Origin: an uncultured Duganella sp.
GTDB taxonomy: Bacteria > Pseudomonadota > Gammaproteobacteria > Burkholderiales > Burkholderiaceae
DNA: 17,887 nucleotides
Direction of reading: 5' to 3'
Assembly (NCBI GenBank): GCA_946482635.1
Contig: CAMLSG010000105.1
Coordinates: 1 to 17,887 of the forward strand
Shown here: positions 7,016 to 14,798 of the stretch, piece after piece
How the letters are laid out: every line of letters starts with the position of its first letter
Position numbering within the stretch: position 1 is the stretch's first letter
Program-made: the position numbers and the translations under genes
The notes under the pieces: generated by a model
What the model was told of the DNA's origin: nothing
Database searches by the model: none
Seen by the model: the letters and a program-made list of their open reading frames with translations, nothing else

Positions 7016-9274
7016 ATGTATGCCCGTAATTTTTTACGCTTCCTGGTTTTTTCCCAGTTTGCTGTATCCATCCCATTGTTTGCCGCCGACAGCGAGGAGC
7101 CAAAGCGCCGCAGCATCGCTGCGCACGTGGCGTCGCAAGCGCTTGCGCTGCAGCTGGATGGCCGGCTCGATGACACGGCCTGGGAACTGGCGCCGGCCAA
7201 TACGCGCTTCTACCAGTTCCAGCCGGAGGATGGCCGCGATGCGCCGCAACACTTGCGCACCACGGTGCGCGTGCTGGTGGACCGGGATGCGCTGGTGTTC
7301 GGCATCCGCGCCTGGAATGACGACCCGAAAACCCTGAACGGCACGCTGGCGCGGCGCGACAAGGTTGACCGGGACCAGGACTTCATCGGCATCTGGATCG
7401 ACCCGACTGGCCACGGCCGCTCGGCGCAATTCGTTCGCGTCAATGTGGCGGGCGTGATGAGCGACGGCATTTATCGCGCCGATGAAGACGAGGAAGACCT
7501 GGGCCCCGACTACCCGGTCGAAAGCGCGGTCCACCTGCTGCCCGATGGCTATACGATGGAGGTGCGCTGGCCTCTCTCGAGCCTGCGCTTCCCTTACGGC
7601 GAAGGCAAGCCATGGCGCGTGATGGTCGAGCGCAGCGTGCCGCATGAAGACAATATGCTGCTGCTTAGCGCGCCGTTGAAAAAGGAGTCGCTGCATTTCA
7701 TCGCCGAGATGGAAGAGATCGAAGGCATGGCGCAAGTGCTGCCGACGGTCCAGGACCGGGCTTTCTGGGAATTCCGGCCCGAGCTCACGCAGCGCTTCAA
7801 CCGCGACTACGGCCAGCGCAGCAGCCAGGCCAGCCTTGGCATGGACATCAGCGCCCGCCCGCGCGCCGACTGGGTCTTCAACGCCACGCTTAACCCGGAT
7901 TTCTCGCAGGTCGAGATCGACGCGCCCACCAGCAACGGCACCAACCGCATCGCCCTCAGCCTGCCGGAGAAGCGCAGCTTCTTCCTCGAGAGCGCGGACG
8001 TGCTGGGCATGCGGCTGCCGGCGTTCTATTCGCGTACCGTGGCCGATCCGCGCTGGGGCATGCGTGCGACCTGGCGCGGTGCGGAAGCCGATGCCACGGC
8101 CCTGGCGCTGGATGACCGGGCCGGCGGGATCGTGATGCGCGGCAGCCCTTACGAAACGCAGGAACATGCCAGCGCAGGCGACAGCAAAGCGACCCTGCTG
8201 CGAGCGCGCAGCCATGGCGAGCAGGCGGTGGCCGGGGTATTCCTGTCCGACCGCGACTACGGCGAAGGCGCACGCAATACCGTGCTGGGCACCGATGGCC
8301 AGTGGCGTGCGCCGGCCAACGGCGACGGCCACATCCAGCTTGCCTGGACCGCCATGGCCTCGCGCACCACCGCGCAGTTCGACAGCGAAGGCCGCGCCAT
8401 GGCCGGCGATGCGCGTAATAGCGGTTATGGCTACGGCAGGTTGAACTACAGTTCCGACGACTGGCTGAACGTCGCCCAACTGGAAGTCATCGGCACCAAT
8501 TTCGCCAACGATAATGGTTTCGTGCCGCAGGCCGGCATCGTCAAAGGCGACGTTGAGATCAACCGGCGAACCGGCGCGCGCAACCTGGCGCTGTTCGAAG
8601 CTTACGAGACGGAGCTGCACCTCGGCCTGCACGAAATCCGCACGCTTTCGCATGAAACGGTGCAGCGCTGGGTGAGGCCTGGCATATGGTTCTACGCCGG
8701 CCGGCAGACCCGCTACTGGGCCGACCTGGGCTTCGACCGCCAGCGCGGGCGCGCAGGCGCGAAACTGCACAAGACGCCGGCGGCGCACATGGGCATCGAA
8801 AGCACGCCATCCTCATGGTTCGTCAAGCTGAAGGGCGAACTGACGATCGGCCGCCAGCTCGACGTTGAAGCGGACCAGGTAGGCAAGGGCGGCAACCTGG
8901 AACTGGAAGCGAACCTGCGCTTCCCGCTGCCCGGCAGCTGGAGCCTGGAGTCCGACCACCGCTGGAACCGTTCATGGGTCAAGCACCGCAGCCTGCAGGA
9001 TTTCAGCGATACCGGATGGCGCTGGGTTGGCACATTACACGCTACGCCTCGCGATGCGTTGCGCATGATCGTACAGAATACCTCGTCAGCGCGGCAAGAC
9101 TTGCCGCCTCAATTGCTGGAACCTTGGAGCGAACGATACCGTCATCGCTCTCTCTTATATAAGCGAACCACGCGCCATGACCGCATTGTTTCCGTTGGCG
9201 CCACGACCGACGCCAACGGCGCCTTGCCCGGTTCAAGCAAAGGCCTCACCTTCAAGGCCCAATGGGGCATCTAA
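7016..9274 (+). CDS. CBM9-like/DUF5916 outer-membrane beta-barrel protein
   Basis: A 752-residue protein. A signal peptide (about 1-24, cleaved near LFAAD) precedes a CBM9-like sandwich domain (about 45-225; LDGRLDDTAWE, VRVLVDRDALVFGIRAWNDDP, WPLSSLRFPYG). A DUF5916 region then runs to the end and contains the family hallmarks TLNPDFSQVEIDAP (about 291-304) and LPEKRSFFLESADV (316-329). The C-terminal half has alternating aromatic strands and ends KAQWGI, consistent with an outer-membrane barrel. Proteins of this type are often labelled carbohydrate-binding or hydrolase, but no catalytic function is established, and I infer a surface binding or transport role only. It is transcribed away from ccmA, and its TAA abuts the repeat at 9273. 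The only plausible start is the ATG at 7016, since no alternative lies near the signal peptide. Confidence 0.85.
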   Translation: MYARNFLRFLVFSQFAVSIPLFAADSEEPKRRSIAAHVASQALALQLDGRLDDTAWELAPANTRFYQFQPEDGRDAPQHLRTTVRVLVDRDALVFGIRAWNDDPKTLNGTLARRDKVDRDQDFIGIWIDPTGHGRSAQFVRVNVAGVMSDGIYRADEDEEDLGPDYPVESAVHLLPDGYTMEVRWPLSSLRFPYGEGKPWRVMVERSVPHEDNMLLLSAPLKKESLHFIAEMEEIEGMAQVLPTVQDRAFWEFRPELTQRFNRDYGQRSSQASLGMDISARPRADWVFNATLNPDFSQVEIDAPTSNGTNRIALSLPEKRSFFLESADVLGMRLPAFYSRTVADPRWGMRATWRGAEADATALALDDRAGGIVMRGSPYETQEHASAGDSKATLLRARSHGEQAVAGVFLSDRDYGEGARNTVLGTDGQWRAPANGDGHIQLAWTAMASRTTAQFDSEGRAMAGDARNSGYGYGRLNYSSDDWLNVAQLEVIGTNFANDNGFVPQAGIVKGDVEINRRTGARNLALFEAYETELHLGLHEIRTLSHETVQRWVRPGIWFYAGRQTRYWADLGFDRQRGRAGAKLHKTPAAHMGIESTPSSWFVKLKGELTIGRQLDVEADQVGKGGNLELEANLRFPLPGSWSLESDHRWNRSWVKHRSLQDFSDTGWRWVGTLHATPRDALRMIVQNTSSARQDLPPQLLEPWSERYRHRSLLYKRTTRHDRIVSVGATTDANGALPGSSKGLTFKAQWGI

Positions 9275-9445
9275 AAGTCGGGGTCAGGTCTGTCATTCGG
9301 ACACCGATGGCGTACATTTGCGCTAAATCAAATTGTTCACTTTTTTGCGTTTTGAGCAAATGCCTGGTGTGCCAATTACGCACGTATTGAGATAAATCAA
9401 AGGTCAGGCCTTCCTGTCCAAAAGACAGACCTGACCCCGACTTTT
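9273..9445. repeat. 173-bp palindromic element with long inverted arms, MITE/REP-like, possible bidirectional terminator
   Basis: The left arm (9273-9294) and right arm (9424-9445) are perfect 22-bp inverted copies containing GTCGGGGTCAGGTCTGTC. The pairing extends inward with two mismatches to 31 bp (9273-9303 against 9415-9445). The core is AT-rich compared with its surroundings. It holds a smaller inverted repeat, CATTTGC/GCAAATG (9315-9321, 9356-9362), and a 9-bp direct repeat, TAAATCAAA (9324-9332, 9393-9401). No open frame of note is inside. The element fills the whole space between two convergent stop codons, and on both strands the outer edge of the stem ends in a T run (GACTTTT). I recall similar GTCGGGGTCAGG-type repeats in Oxalobacteraceae, sometimes near REP-associated transposases, but none is encoded here. 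No obvious target-site duplication flanks it. Confidence 0.75.
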
Positions 9446-9447
9446 GT

Positions 9448-11574
9448 TTAGAAGCTGCGGGTCAGGCTGACCGACAGGGTGCGGCCGCGGCCTGCGAAAT
9501 GCGATACCGGGTCCTTGTAGCTGACCGACTGCGGGTAATAGCCGATGTACTGGCGGTCTGCCAGGTTTTCGATGCCGACGCCCAGCTTGCCCCATGGGCC
9601 ATCGTAGCTGCCCGCCAGGTCCACCAGGGTGTAGCCGTTGAAGTGCTCTTCCAGGTTGGTGGTGCCAACCGTGCGGCCGATATTGATGTCGCGGTCGAAC
9701 AGCGTGGTCGCCTGCAGGCGCATGGTCGCTTTCGGCATGAACTGCCAGTTGGTGCCGGCCACCAGCTTGCCAGGGCCTTGCGAGCGGGCGCCCAGTTCGA
9801 CGTCCATCGGGGCGCCGGCTGCGGTGGCGGTCTTGCCCATCGTGCGGGCGAACGAACCAAAGGCCGATAAAGTCTTGGATGCGCGCAGTTCGCCCGAAAC
9901 CTCCCACCCGCGCACGGTGGTCGGCACGCGGTCCAGCTGGCCGATGCCGGCCGCATTCACGCGCAGCGCAGTGCCCAGCTTGGAGCGCGAATCATAGACC
10001 GAGGCGCCCAGGCTGCCCATGGCGCCGCGCCAGTTCACGCCGATTTCGTTGTTGCGCGTGATAACCGGCTGCATGTCGAACAACTGGTCCACCGACTGGC
10101 CGGGCTTGTTCACCGCGCGCAGCACCAGGCCTACGTCCGGCAGGCCGAAGCCTTCGGCGCTGGAAACGAAGGCCGACCAGTTCTGGTTGAAGCGCCACAC
10201 TGCGCCAATGTTCTTGACGTTCTTGGTGAAGGAGCGCTCGCCGCCTTGCACCAGGCGGCTGCCGTATGCGGCCAGGGTGGTGTAAGTGTCGACGTTCAGT
10301 TTGGCGTCTTCGTGACGGACGCCGCCACGCACGGTCAGCGGGCCGATTTCATATTCGAGCTGGGTGAACGGGGCCAGCGAGGTGAAGTCCAGGGTAGGCA
10401 CCCAGGTGCGGCCGGTGCCGGCCAGCCATTGCTTGGTGCGGTCGCGCAGGTAATCCAGGCCGGCGGTGAATTCCAGGCCCTTGACCAAGGTGTCCGGGCG
10501 CACGTAGGTCATCTTGGCGCCGTACTTGTCGGCCACCACTTCGGACTGATCGTACAGGGTGCCCTTCGGTGCAATCGCCACGTCCTGGAAGGTGGTGGTA
10601 TTGGTCGCGCCGTACAGCGAGGCGAAGTCCTGCTTGAAGAGCTGCGCATTGAAGCTGCCGCCCAGGAGGGCGTTGTGGCGGTATTCCAGGCTGCTGGTTT
10701 CTACCTTGTTGCGTGGTGGCGCACCAGGCGGCGTACCCGGCGTGGAGCTGGTCGGCGTGCCGGTGGCGAAGTTGGCGTTGACCGGCTTGTAGTCGCCATC
10801 GCCTTCCATGCGGAAGCGGTTGACGGTCAGTTGCAGGCGCTGATCGCCGAAGTTCTTGCCGATCTTGAGGAACAGGTCGGTGCCTTCCGAGTCCATGGTG
10901 TCGCCTTGCACCGACTCGATACCGAGCGGGCGGCCCTTGCCGTCGTAGCCGAGGCCGCGCTGCTGGATGCTGCCGAACGCCAGCAGGTCGAAGTCGCCCG
11001 ACTTGTGCTGCAGGGTATAGCCGGTCTTCCAGTCCAGGCTGTCGTGCCGCAACTGGGACGACAGGCGCACGTTGACCGACTGCGTAGTGCCTTCCGCTTT
11101 CGGCGACTTGGTAATGTAGTTGACGATGCCGCCGGTGGCGCCCATGCCCTGCATGGCGGAGGCGCCGTTGATCACTTCCACGCGCTCGATGATGGCGGTG
11201 TCGGCGACATAGCCTTCGCGCATGCCGCCGCGCAGCGGGTTGGTTTGCGGTACGCCGTCCAGCAGGATCAGGGTATTGCGGCCGCGCAGCGATTCGCCGG
11301 TGGAACTCATTTTCTGGCGGCTCGGGGCGTAGCCGGGGATGTAGGTGGCCAGGGCGGCGGAGGGGTCGTCCGCCAGCAGGTATTGAGCTTCCAGCTCGCG
11401 CTGCGAAATCACGCTGACTGCGCCCGGGATCTTGTCTACGCTCTTGCTGTTGCGGGTTGCCGTAACGACCACTTCCTTCATCGGCTCCTCGGCACTTTGG
11501 GCCAGCGCGGCGCTCCCGGAGAGGGCGAGGCAGGCCAGTGCTACGGCACGGGTGAGGGGATTCAGCGCGGTCAT
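9448..11574 (-). CDS. TonB-dependent outer-membrane receptor, Fur-regulated siderophore/iron uptake
   Basis: A 708-residue receptor. A signal peptide (about 1-26, ending SAALAQS) is followed by a TonB box (EEPMKEVVVTATR, about 29-41), a plug domain (about 45-160; LRGRNTLILLDGVP, IERVEVINGASAMQGMGATGG) and a 22-strand-type barrel ending in the canonical C-terminal phenylalanine (SLTRSF). A Pro/Thr/Ser-rich low-complexity stretch at about 271-288 probably forms an extracellular loop. I chose the ATG at 11574 over the upstream in-frame ATG at 11631 because it begins a clean signal peptide and has AGGAGT 6 nt upstream; the longer form would start inside the Fur box. Iron or siderophore import is inferred from the Fur site and the divergent PepSY protein; the ligand cannot be told from sequence. 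Confidence 0.93.
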   Translation of the reverse strand: MTALNPLTRAVALACLALSGSAALAQSAEEPMKEVVVTATRNSKSVDKIPGAVSVISQRELEAQYLLADDPSAALATYIPGYAPSRQKMSSTGESLRGRNTLILLDGVPQTNPLRGGMREGYVADTAIIERVEVINGASAMQGMGATGGIVNYITKSPKAEGTTQSVNVRLSSQLRHDSLDWKTGYTLQHKSGDFDLLAFGSIQQRGLGYDGKGRPLGIESVQGDTMDSEGTDLFLKIGKNFGDQRLQLTVNRFRMEGDGDYKPVNANFATGTPTSSTPGTPPGAPPRNKVETSSLEYRHNALLGGSFNAQLFKQDFASLYGATNTTTFQDVAIAPKGTLYDQSEVVADKYGAKMTYVRPDTLVKGLEFTAGLDYLRDRTKQWLAGTGRTWVPTLDFTSLAPFTQLEYEIGPLTVRGGVRHEDAKLNVDTYTTLAAYGSRLVQGGERSFTKNVKNIGAVWRFNQNWSAFVSSAEGFGLPDVGLVLRAVNKPGQSVDQLFDMQPVITRNNEIGVNWRGAMGSLGASVYDSRSKLGTALRVNAAGIGQLDRVPTTVRGWEVSGELRASKTLSAFGSFARTMGKTATAAGAPMDVELGARSQGPGKLVAGTNWQFMPKATMRLQATTLFDRDINIGRTVGTTNLEEHFNGYTLVDLAGSYDGPWGKLGVGIENLADRQYIGYYPQSVSYKDPVSHFAGRGRTLSVSLTRSF

Positions 11575-11610
11575 ACAGTGACTCCTAAACAGAAAGATAC
11601 AAAAGAAAGC

Positions 11611-11629
11611 AGCAATGATAATCATTCTC
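11611..11629. promoter_or_regulatory. Fur box
   Basis: AGCAATGATAATCATTCTC matches the 19-bp consensus GATAATGATAATCATTATC at 15 of 19 positions by eye, including the entire central AATGATAATCATT. It overlaps the -10 of the leftward receptor promoter and sits at about -16 to -34 of the rightward promoter, so one operator can repress both genes when iron is replete. Confidence 0.88.
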
Positions 11630-11643
11630 ATTTATAATTTCAA
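11615..11643 (-). promoter_or_regulatory. Sigma-70 promoter for the TonB-dependent receptor
   Basis: On the minus strand, TTGAAA (plus coordinates 11638-11643), a 17-bp spacer and TATCAT (11615-11620). The Fur box covers the -10 and most of the spacer, so Fur-Fe would block polymerase. The predicted leader is about 30-35 nt and contains the AGGAGT ribosome site. Confidence 0.65.
11633..11638 (+). promoter_or_regulatory. Putative -10 element of the PepSY gene
   Basis: A perfect TATAAT with the expected start point near 11645, giving a leader of about 22 nt. The matching -35 position falls inside the Fur box and is poor (CAGCAA-like), so the promoter may be weak or helped by an activator. The leader is AU-rich and shows no clear Shine-Dalgarno sequence before the ATG at 11667. 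Confidence 0.45.
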
Positions 11644-11666
11644 ACACTTTATTGCTGACATAAAAA

Positions 11667-12923
11667 ATGGTCACTGGTTTGCTGCGTGCTCGGCTGCGCG
11701 ATATCCACCTGTATGTATCCCTGGTGTTCGGGGCGATCTTCGTCATTGCCGGCCTGACTGGGGTGGTGATCGCCTGGACCCACGAGCTGGATGCGGCGCT
11801 GAATCCGGGCTTGCTGCATTCGCACGGCGCCGTCGGCAAAGCCGATGCCGCGCCAACGCCGACGGAAGCCCAGGCTGCCGTCGACCGCTTGTCTGCCGAG
11901 CCGGGCTACGGCAAGCCGACCATGCTGATGCTGCCGTATGAAGCCGACGACGTGTATGTGGCCTGGTACCGCCAGCCGAACAAGGACAAGGGCAGTTTCG
12001 ATACCGATATCTCGCGCCAGGTCATGCTGGACCGGTACACGCTGGCAATCCTGGGCGAGCGCAATTACGGTGAATTCGGCCTGTCGCGCGAGTTGTTGAT
12101 GCCGACCCTGTTCCACCTGCACCGCTACATGTTCGCCGGCGATGTGGGCAAGACCGTGATCGGCATCAGCGGCCTGCTGCTGACGATCACGTCGCTGTTG
12201 GGCCTGGTGCTTTGGTGGCCCAAACATACCCTGGCCAGCCTGCGCAAGGCCTTGACCGTGCGCGGCGCCGTCACTTCGCGCCAGTTCAATTACAGCTTCC
12301 ACCGTTCGGCCGGCTTCTTCATGACGCCGGTGCTGGCGGTGCTGGGCTTTACCGGCCTGGCGATGAATTTGCCGGACTGGGTGCGCCCGGTGGTGGGCGC
12401 TGTGGCAACGCTGGAGCATACCGGCAAGGTGGCCAATGGCCCGGCGGAAGGCCGCAAGCCCATCAACGTGGCTGCCGCGATGGAAATCGCCCAGCAGCGC
12501 GTGCCGCAAGGCCGCCTGTCGCGCGTGTCGCTTGGTTCGGCCAAGGCGCCGTATGAAATCCGCCTGCGCCAGCCGGGCGAGATCCGCGAAGGCGACGGCA
12601 GCACCCGCGTCAGCGTGGATGCTTTCAGCGGCGCCGTGCTGCGCGTGCGCGATCCGCTGAATGCCGCATCGGGCGACACCTTCCTCAATTGGCAGTTCCC
12701 GCTGCACACCGGCGAAGCGTTCGGCATGGCGGGCAGGGTGCTGGTGTCTGTCAGCGGCCTGGCGCCGTTGGCCTTCATGATTACCGGCCTGGTGTTGTGG
12801 CTGGGTCGCCGCGCCATGCACCGCAAGGCGCGTGCCGCGGCTGAAAAAGCTAGCACTAAAGAAGTAAAAAAAGTTGCCAAACGGTCACAGATGCATCACA
12901 CTGAAAGCTGTGAGAATGTGTGA
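11667..12923 (+). CDS. PepSY-domain transmembrane protein, putative ferric-siderophore reductase
   Basis: A 418-residue inner-membrane protein with four spans (about 15-37, 163-184, 215-235, 357-379) and two periplasmic segments, the second with the PepSY-like strand pattern (VSVDAFSGAVLRVRDP). Conserved histidines near the membrane, His14 (RDIHLY), His150/His152 (FHLHRYMF), His212 (FHRSAGFF) and His347 (PLHTGEAFG), fit haem ligation. This is the PiuB/FoxB/FpvG-like family, which reduces iron from imported siderophores; the exact substrate is unknown. It shares a Fur box with the divergent TonB-dependent receptor, which supports an iron role. The C-terminal tail after the last span is Lys/Arg-rich and ends HHTESCENV. 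The stop overlaps the next gene's GTG start. Confidence 0.9.
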   Translation: MVTGLLRARLRDIHLYVSLVFGAIFVIAGLTGVVIAWTHELDAALNPGLLHSHGAVGKADAAPTPTEAQAAVDRLSAEPGYGKPTMLMLPYEADDVYVAWYRQPNKDKGSFDTDISRQVMLDRYTLAILGERNYGEFGLSRELLMPTLFHLHRYMFAGDVGKTVIGISGLLLTITSLLGLVLWWPKHTLASLRKALTVRGAVTSRQFNYSFHRSAGFFMTPVLAVLGFTGLAMNLPDWVRPVVGAVATLEHTGKVANGPAEGRKPINVAAAMEIAQQRVPQGRLSRVSLGSAKAPYEIRLRQPGEIREGDGSTRVSVDAFSGAVLRVRDPLNAASGDTFLNWQFPLHTGEAFGMAGRVLVSVSGLAPLAFMITGLVLWLGRRAMHRKARAAAEKASTKEVKKVAKRSQMHHTESCENV

Positions 12924-13948
12924 GTTTTCGTGGCCGCGGCATGATGAATGCGCTGAATCTTAATCCAGCCGTATTGCTGGAAATTATCAATCTTCAAACC
13001 GATATTGCCCGCCAGGGCCTGGACCTTGGCGGCGTCATGCAACTGGTCTGCCAGCGCGCGGGCGCCTTGTGCGGCGCGACAGCTGCCGTGGTGGAACTGG
13101 CCGAAGGCAATGATATGGTCTATCGCGCCGCCGCCGGCGTGGCCGAAGGCTCCCTTGGGCTGCGCCTGAAGCGCGAGGGCAGCCTGTCCGGCCTGTGCGT
13201 GGCGCAGGACAAGATCCTGCAATGCGATGACTCCGAAACCGATCCCCGCGTCGACCGCGCCGCTTGCCGCAAGGTCGGCCTGCGTTCGATGCTGGTAGTG
13301 CCTTTGCGCCATGAGGGCGAGACCGTTGGCGTGCTGAAAGTCGGTGCGCCGCATGTGAATGCCTTCGACACTTACCAGGCACAAATCCTCGGCCTGCTGT
13401 CGGAACTGATCGGCGCAGCCATCTACCATGCGGTGCAGTACGAGTCGAGCGACCTGTATCACCGTGCCACCCATGATGCGCTGACCAGCCTGGCGAACCG
13501 GGCGCTGTTCTATGACCGCCTGCGCCAGCAGCTGGCGCAAGCGAGCCGCGCCTGCAGCAGCGTGGCGGTGGTGAACATCGACATGGATGGCCTGAAAGCG
13601 ATCAACGACAATCTCGGCCACCGTGCCGGCGATGCCGCCATCTGCCAGGTAGCCGAGCGCATTTCGCGCGAACTGCGGCAGGAAGACCTGGCGGCCCGCC
13701 TGGGCGGCGACGAGTTCGGCATCATCCTGTGCGGCGTGCGCGACCGCGACGGCGTCGGCAACAAGTGCAACAGCATCAACAATGCCATCGGCGCGCCATT
13801 TGAATTCGAAGGCCGCGCCTTGCGGCTGGGCGCCAGCATCGGCTATGCCATCAGCCCAGAAGACGGCCTGGAAATGGACAAGCTGATCGAACTGGCCGAC
13901 CAGGCAATGTACCGCGTAAAGCAAGCGCGCAAGGCCGTTGCAGCGTAG
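12920..13948 (+). CDS. GAF-GGDEF diguanylate cyclase
   Basis: A 342-residue cytoplasmic protein with an N-terminal GAF sensor domain (about 26-172; GSLSGLCV, ILQCDDSETDPRVDRAAC) and a GGDEF domain (about 180-340). The active-site loop GGDEF (262-266), the metal/substrate region NIDMDGLKAIND and GHRAGD, and an intact product-inhibition I-site RQED (253-256) placed five residues before GGDEF predict an active, feedback-controlled c-di-GMP synthase. The start given is a GTG that overlaps the PepSY stop (GTGA). ATGs at 12941 and 12944 would shorten it by 7-8 residues, and none of the three has a strong ribosome site. The overlap suggests co-transcription with the Fur-regulated PepSY gene. The GAF ligand is unknown; several cysteines in the GAF domain (44, 51, 93, 102, 116) could sense redox or metal. 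Confidence 0.92.
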   Translation: MSFRGRGMMNALNLNPAVLLEIINLQTDIARQGLDLGGVMQLVCQRAGALCGATAAVVELAEGNDMVYRAAAGVAEGSLGLRLKREGSLSGLCVAQDKILQCDDSETDPRVDRAACRKVGLRSMLVVPLRHEGETVGVLKVGAPHVNAFDTYQAQILGLLSELIGAAIYHAVQYESSDLYHRATHDALTSLANRALFYDRLRQQLAQASRACSSVAVVNIDMDGLKAINDNLGHRAGDAAICQVAERISRELRQEDLAARLGGDEFGIILCGVRDRDGVGNKCNSINNAIGAPFEFEGRALRLGASIGYAISPEDGLEMDKLIELADQAMYRVKQARKAVAA

Positions 13949-13954
13949 TATCGT

Positions 13955-13984
13955 TTGGAGCAGTCACGCATAGCCTGATAGTAT
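13955..13984 (+). promoter_or_regulatory. Weak candidate promoter for the porin-chemoreceptor operon
   Basis: TTGGAG (13955-13960), an 18-bp spacer and TAGTAT (13979-13984) lie in the 75-bp gap before the porin. Just downstream, TATTGTT (13982-13988) and AACAATA (14001-14007) form a 7-bp inverted repeat around 12 nt, which could be an operator or a leader hairpin. Both elements are only moderate matches. Confidence 0.3.
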
Positions 13985-14023
13985 TGTTGGCATCTCCCCG
14001 AACAATAAGAAAGCGAGGGTGTG

Positions 14024-14788
14024 ATGAAACGCTGCTTCTGGTTGGCGGCCTTGTTGCCGCACGCGGTCTCGGCGCAGGAAGCGCCGGCGCCGACGCCTTC
14101 CTTGACCACTACTGTGACCTTTGCCAGCCAATACGTTTCGCGCGGCATCCGGCAAACGTGGGACAAGCCGGCGCTGCAATTAGGTATCGATTACGTCCAC
14201 CCCAGCGGCCTGGTTGCCGGCACCTGGGCCTCGAACGTCAGCGACAAGTTCATCGAAGATGCGAAGATCGAATGGGACTTGTACGCCGGCTACTCGGCGA
14301 CCAGGGGCGACATCGGCTACAGCCTGATCCTCTATGAATACCTGTACCCGGGGGCCAGGGTCAGCGCCACCGACACCACCTTCAACTACACCGAACTGTC
14401 GCTGGGCCTGACATACAAGTCCGCCTACCTCAAGTACAACTACACGGTCAGCCCGCATTTCTTCGGCATCACGCACGGGCGCGGCACGCGTTACCTTGAC
14501 ATCGGCCTGAACCAGGACCTGGGCAATGGCTACACGCTCAACCTGCACGCCGGCGATGCGCGCGTGGGCGGGGCCGGCAACGATATCTGGGACTGGCGCG
14601 ATGCCAAGGCCGGCGTGACCAAGGCGCTGGAAGGCGGCTGGTCGATTGCGGCTGCCGTGACGCGCGGCTGGGGCGCAACCAATGTGTACCGCGAGTACAC
14701 CAACGGCGTGCCCGATGCCAGCGGCCACCTGGCGTTCTCGAACACGGAAAAAGCCACCTTTGTCCTGACAGTTGCCAAAACCTTCTGA
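14024..14788 (+). CDS. TorF-family putative porin (TIGR02001-type)
   Basis: A 254-residue protein with a short signal peptide (1-18, cleaved at AVSA-QE). The family-defining first strand is TFASQYVSRGIRQTWDKPALQ, and a series of amphipathic strands rich in Tyr and Trp follows (EWDLYAGYSAT, YTELSLGLTYKSAYLKYNY), ending in FVLTVAKTF with a terminal Phe, as expected of an outer-membrane barrel. The substrate is not known. I chose the ATG at 14024 over the GTG at 14021 because GCGAGG is better spaced for it and the signal peptide starts cleanly MKR. The chemoreceptor begins 10 nt after its stop with its own GAGGAG, so the two are probably one transcript. Confidence 0.85.
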   Translation: MKRCFWLAALLPHAVSAQEAPAPTPSLTTTVTFASQYVSRGIRQTWDKPALQLGIDYVHPSGLVAGTWASNVSDKFIEDAKIEWDLYAGYSATRGDIGYSLILYEYLYPGARVSATDTTFNYTELSLGLTYKSAYLKYNYTVSPHFFGITHGRGTRYLDIGLNQDLGNGYTLNLHAGDARVGGAGNDIWDWRDAKAGVTKALEGGWSIAAAVTRGWGATNVYREYTNGVPDASGHLAFSNTEKATFVLTVAKTF

Positions 14789-14798
14789 GGAGCGTCAG

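Noticed and set aside
7034..8788. Long open frame (584 codons) antisense to the DUF5916 gene
   Set aside because: It is an Arg/His/Ala-rich shadow frame typical of high-GC coding DNA, with no recognisable domain, and it lies opposite a protein with clear family motifs.
11575..11631. Longer start of the TonB-dependent receptor at 11631
   Set aside because: It would begin inside the Fur box and promoter and put 19 extra residues before a normal signal peptide; the ATG at 11574 has a good ribosome site.
10246..11637. 463-codon plus-strand frame opposite the TonB-dependent receptor
   Set aside because: It is a shadow of the receptor; it reads through the receptor promoter and Fur box and shows no motif.
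11649..13924. Two long minus-strand frames (390 and 342 codons) opposite the PepSY and GAF-GGDEF genes
   Set aside because: Both are Gln/His/Ala/Arg-rich shadows of well-supported plus-strand genes.
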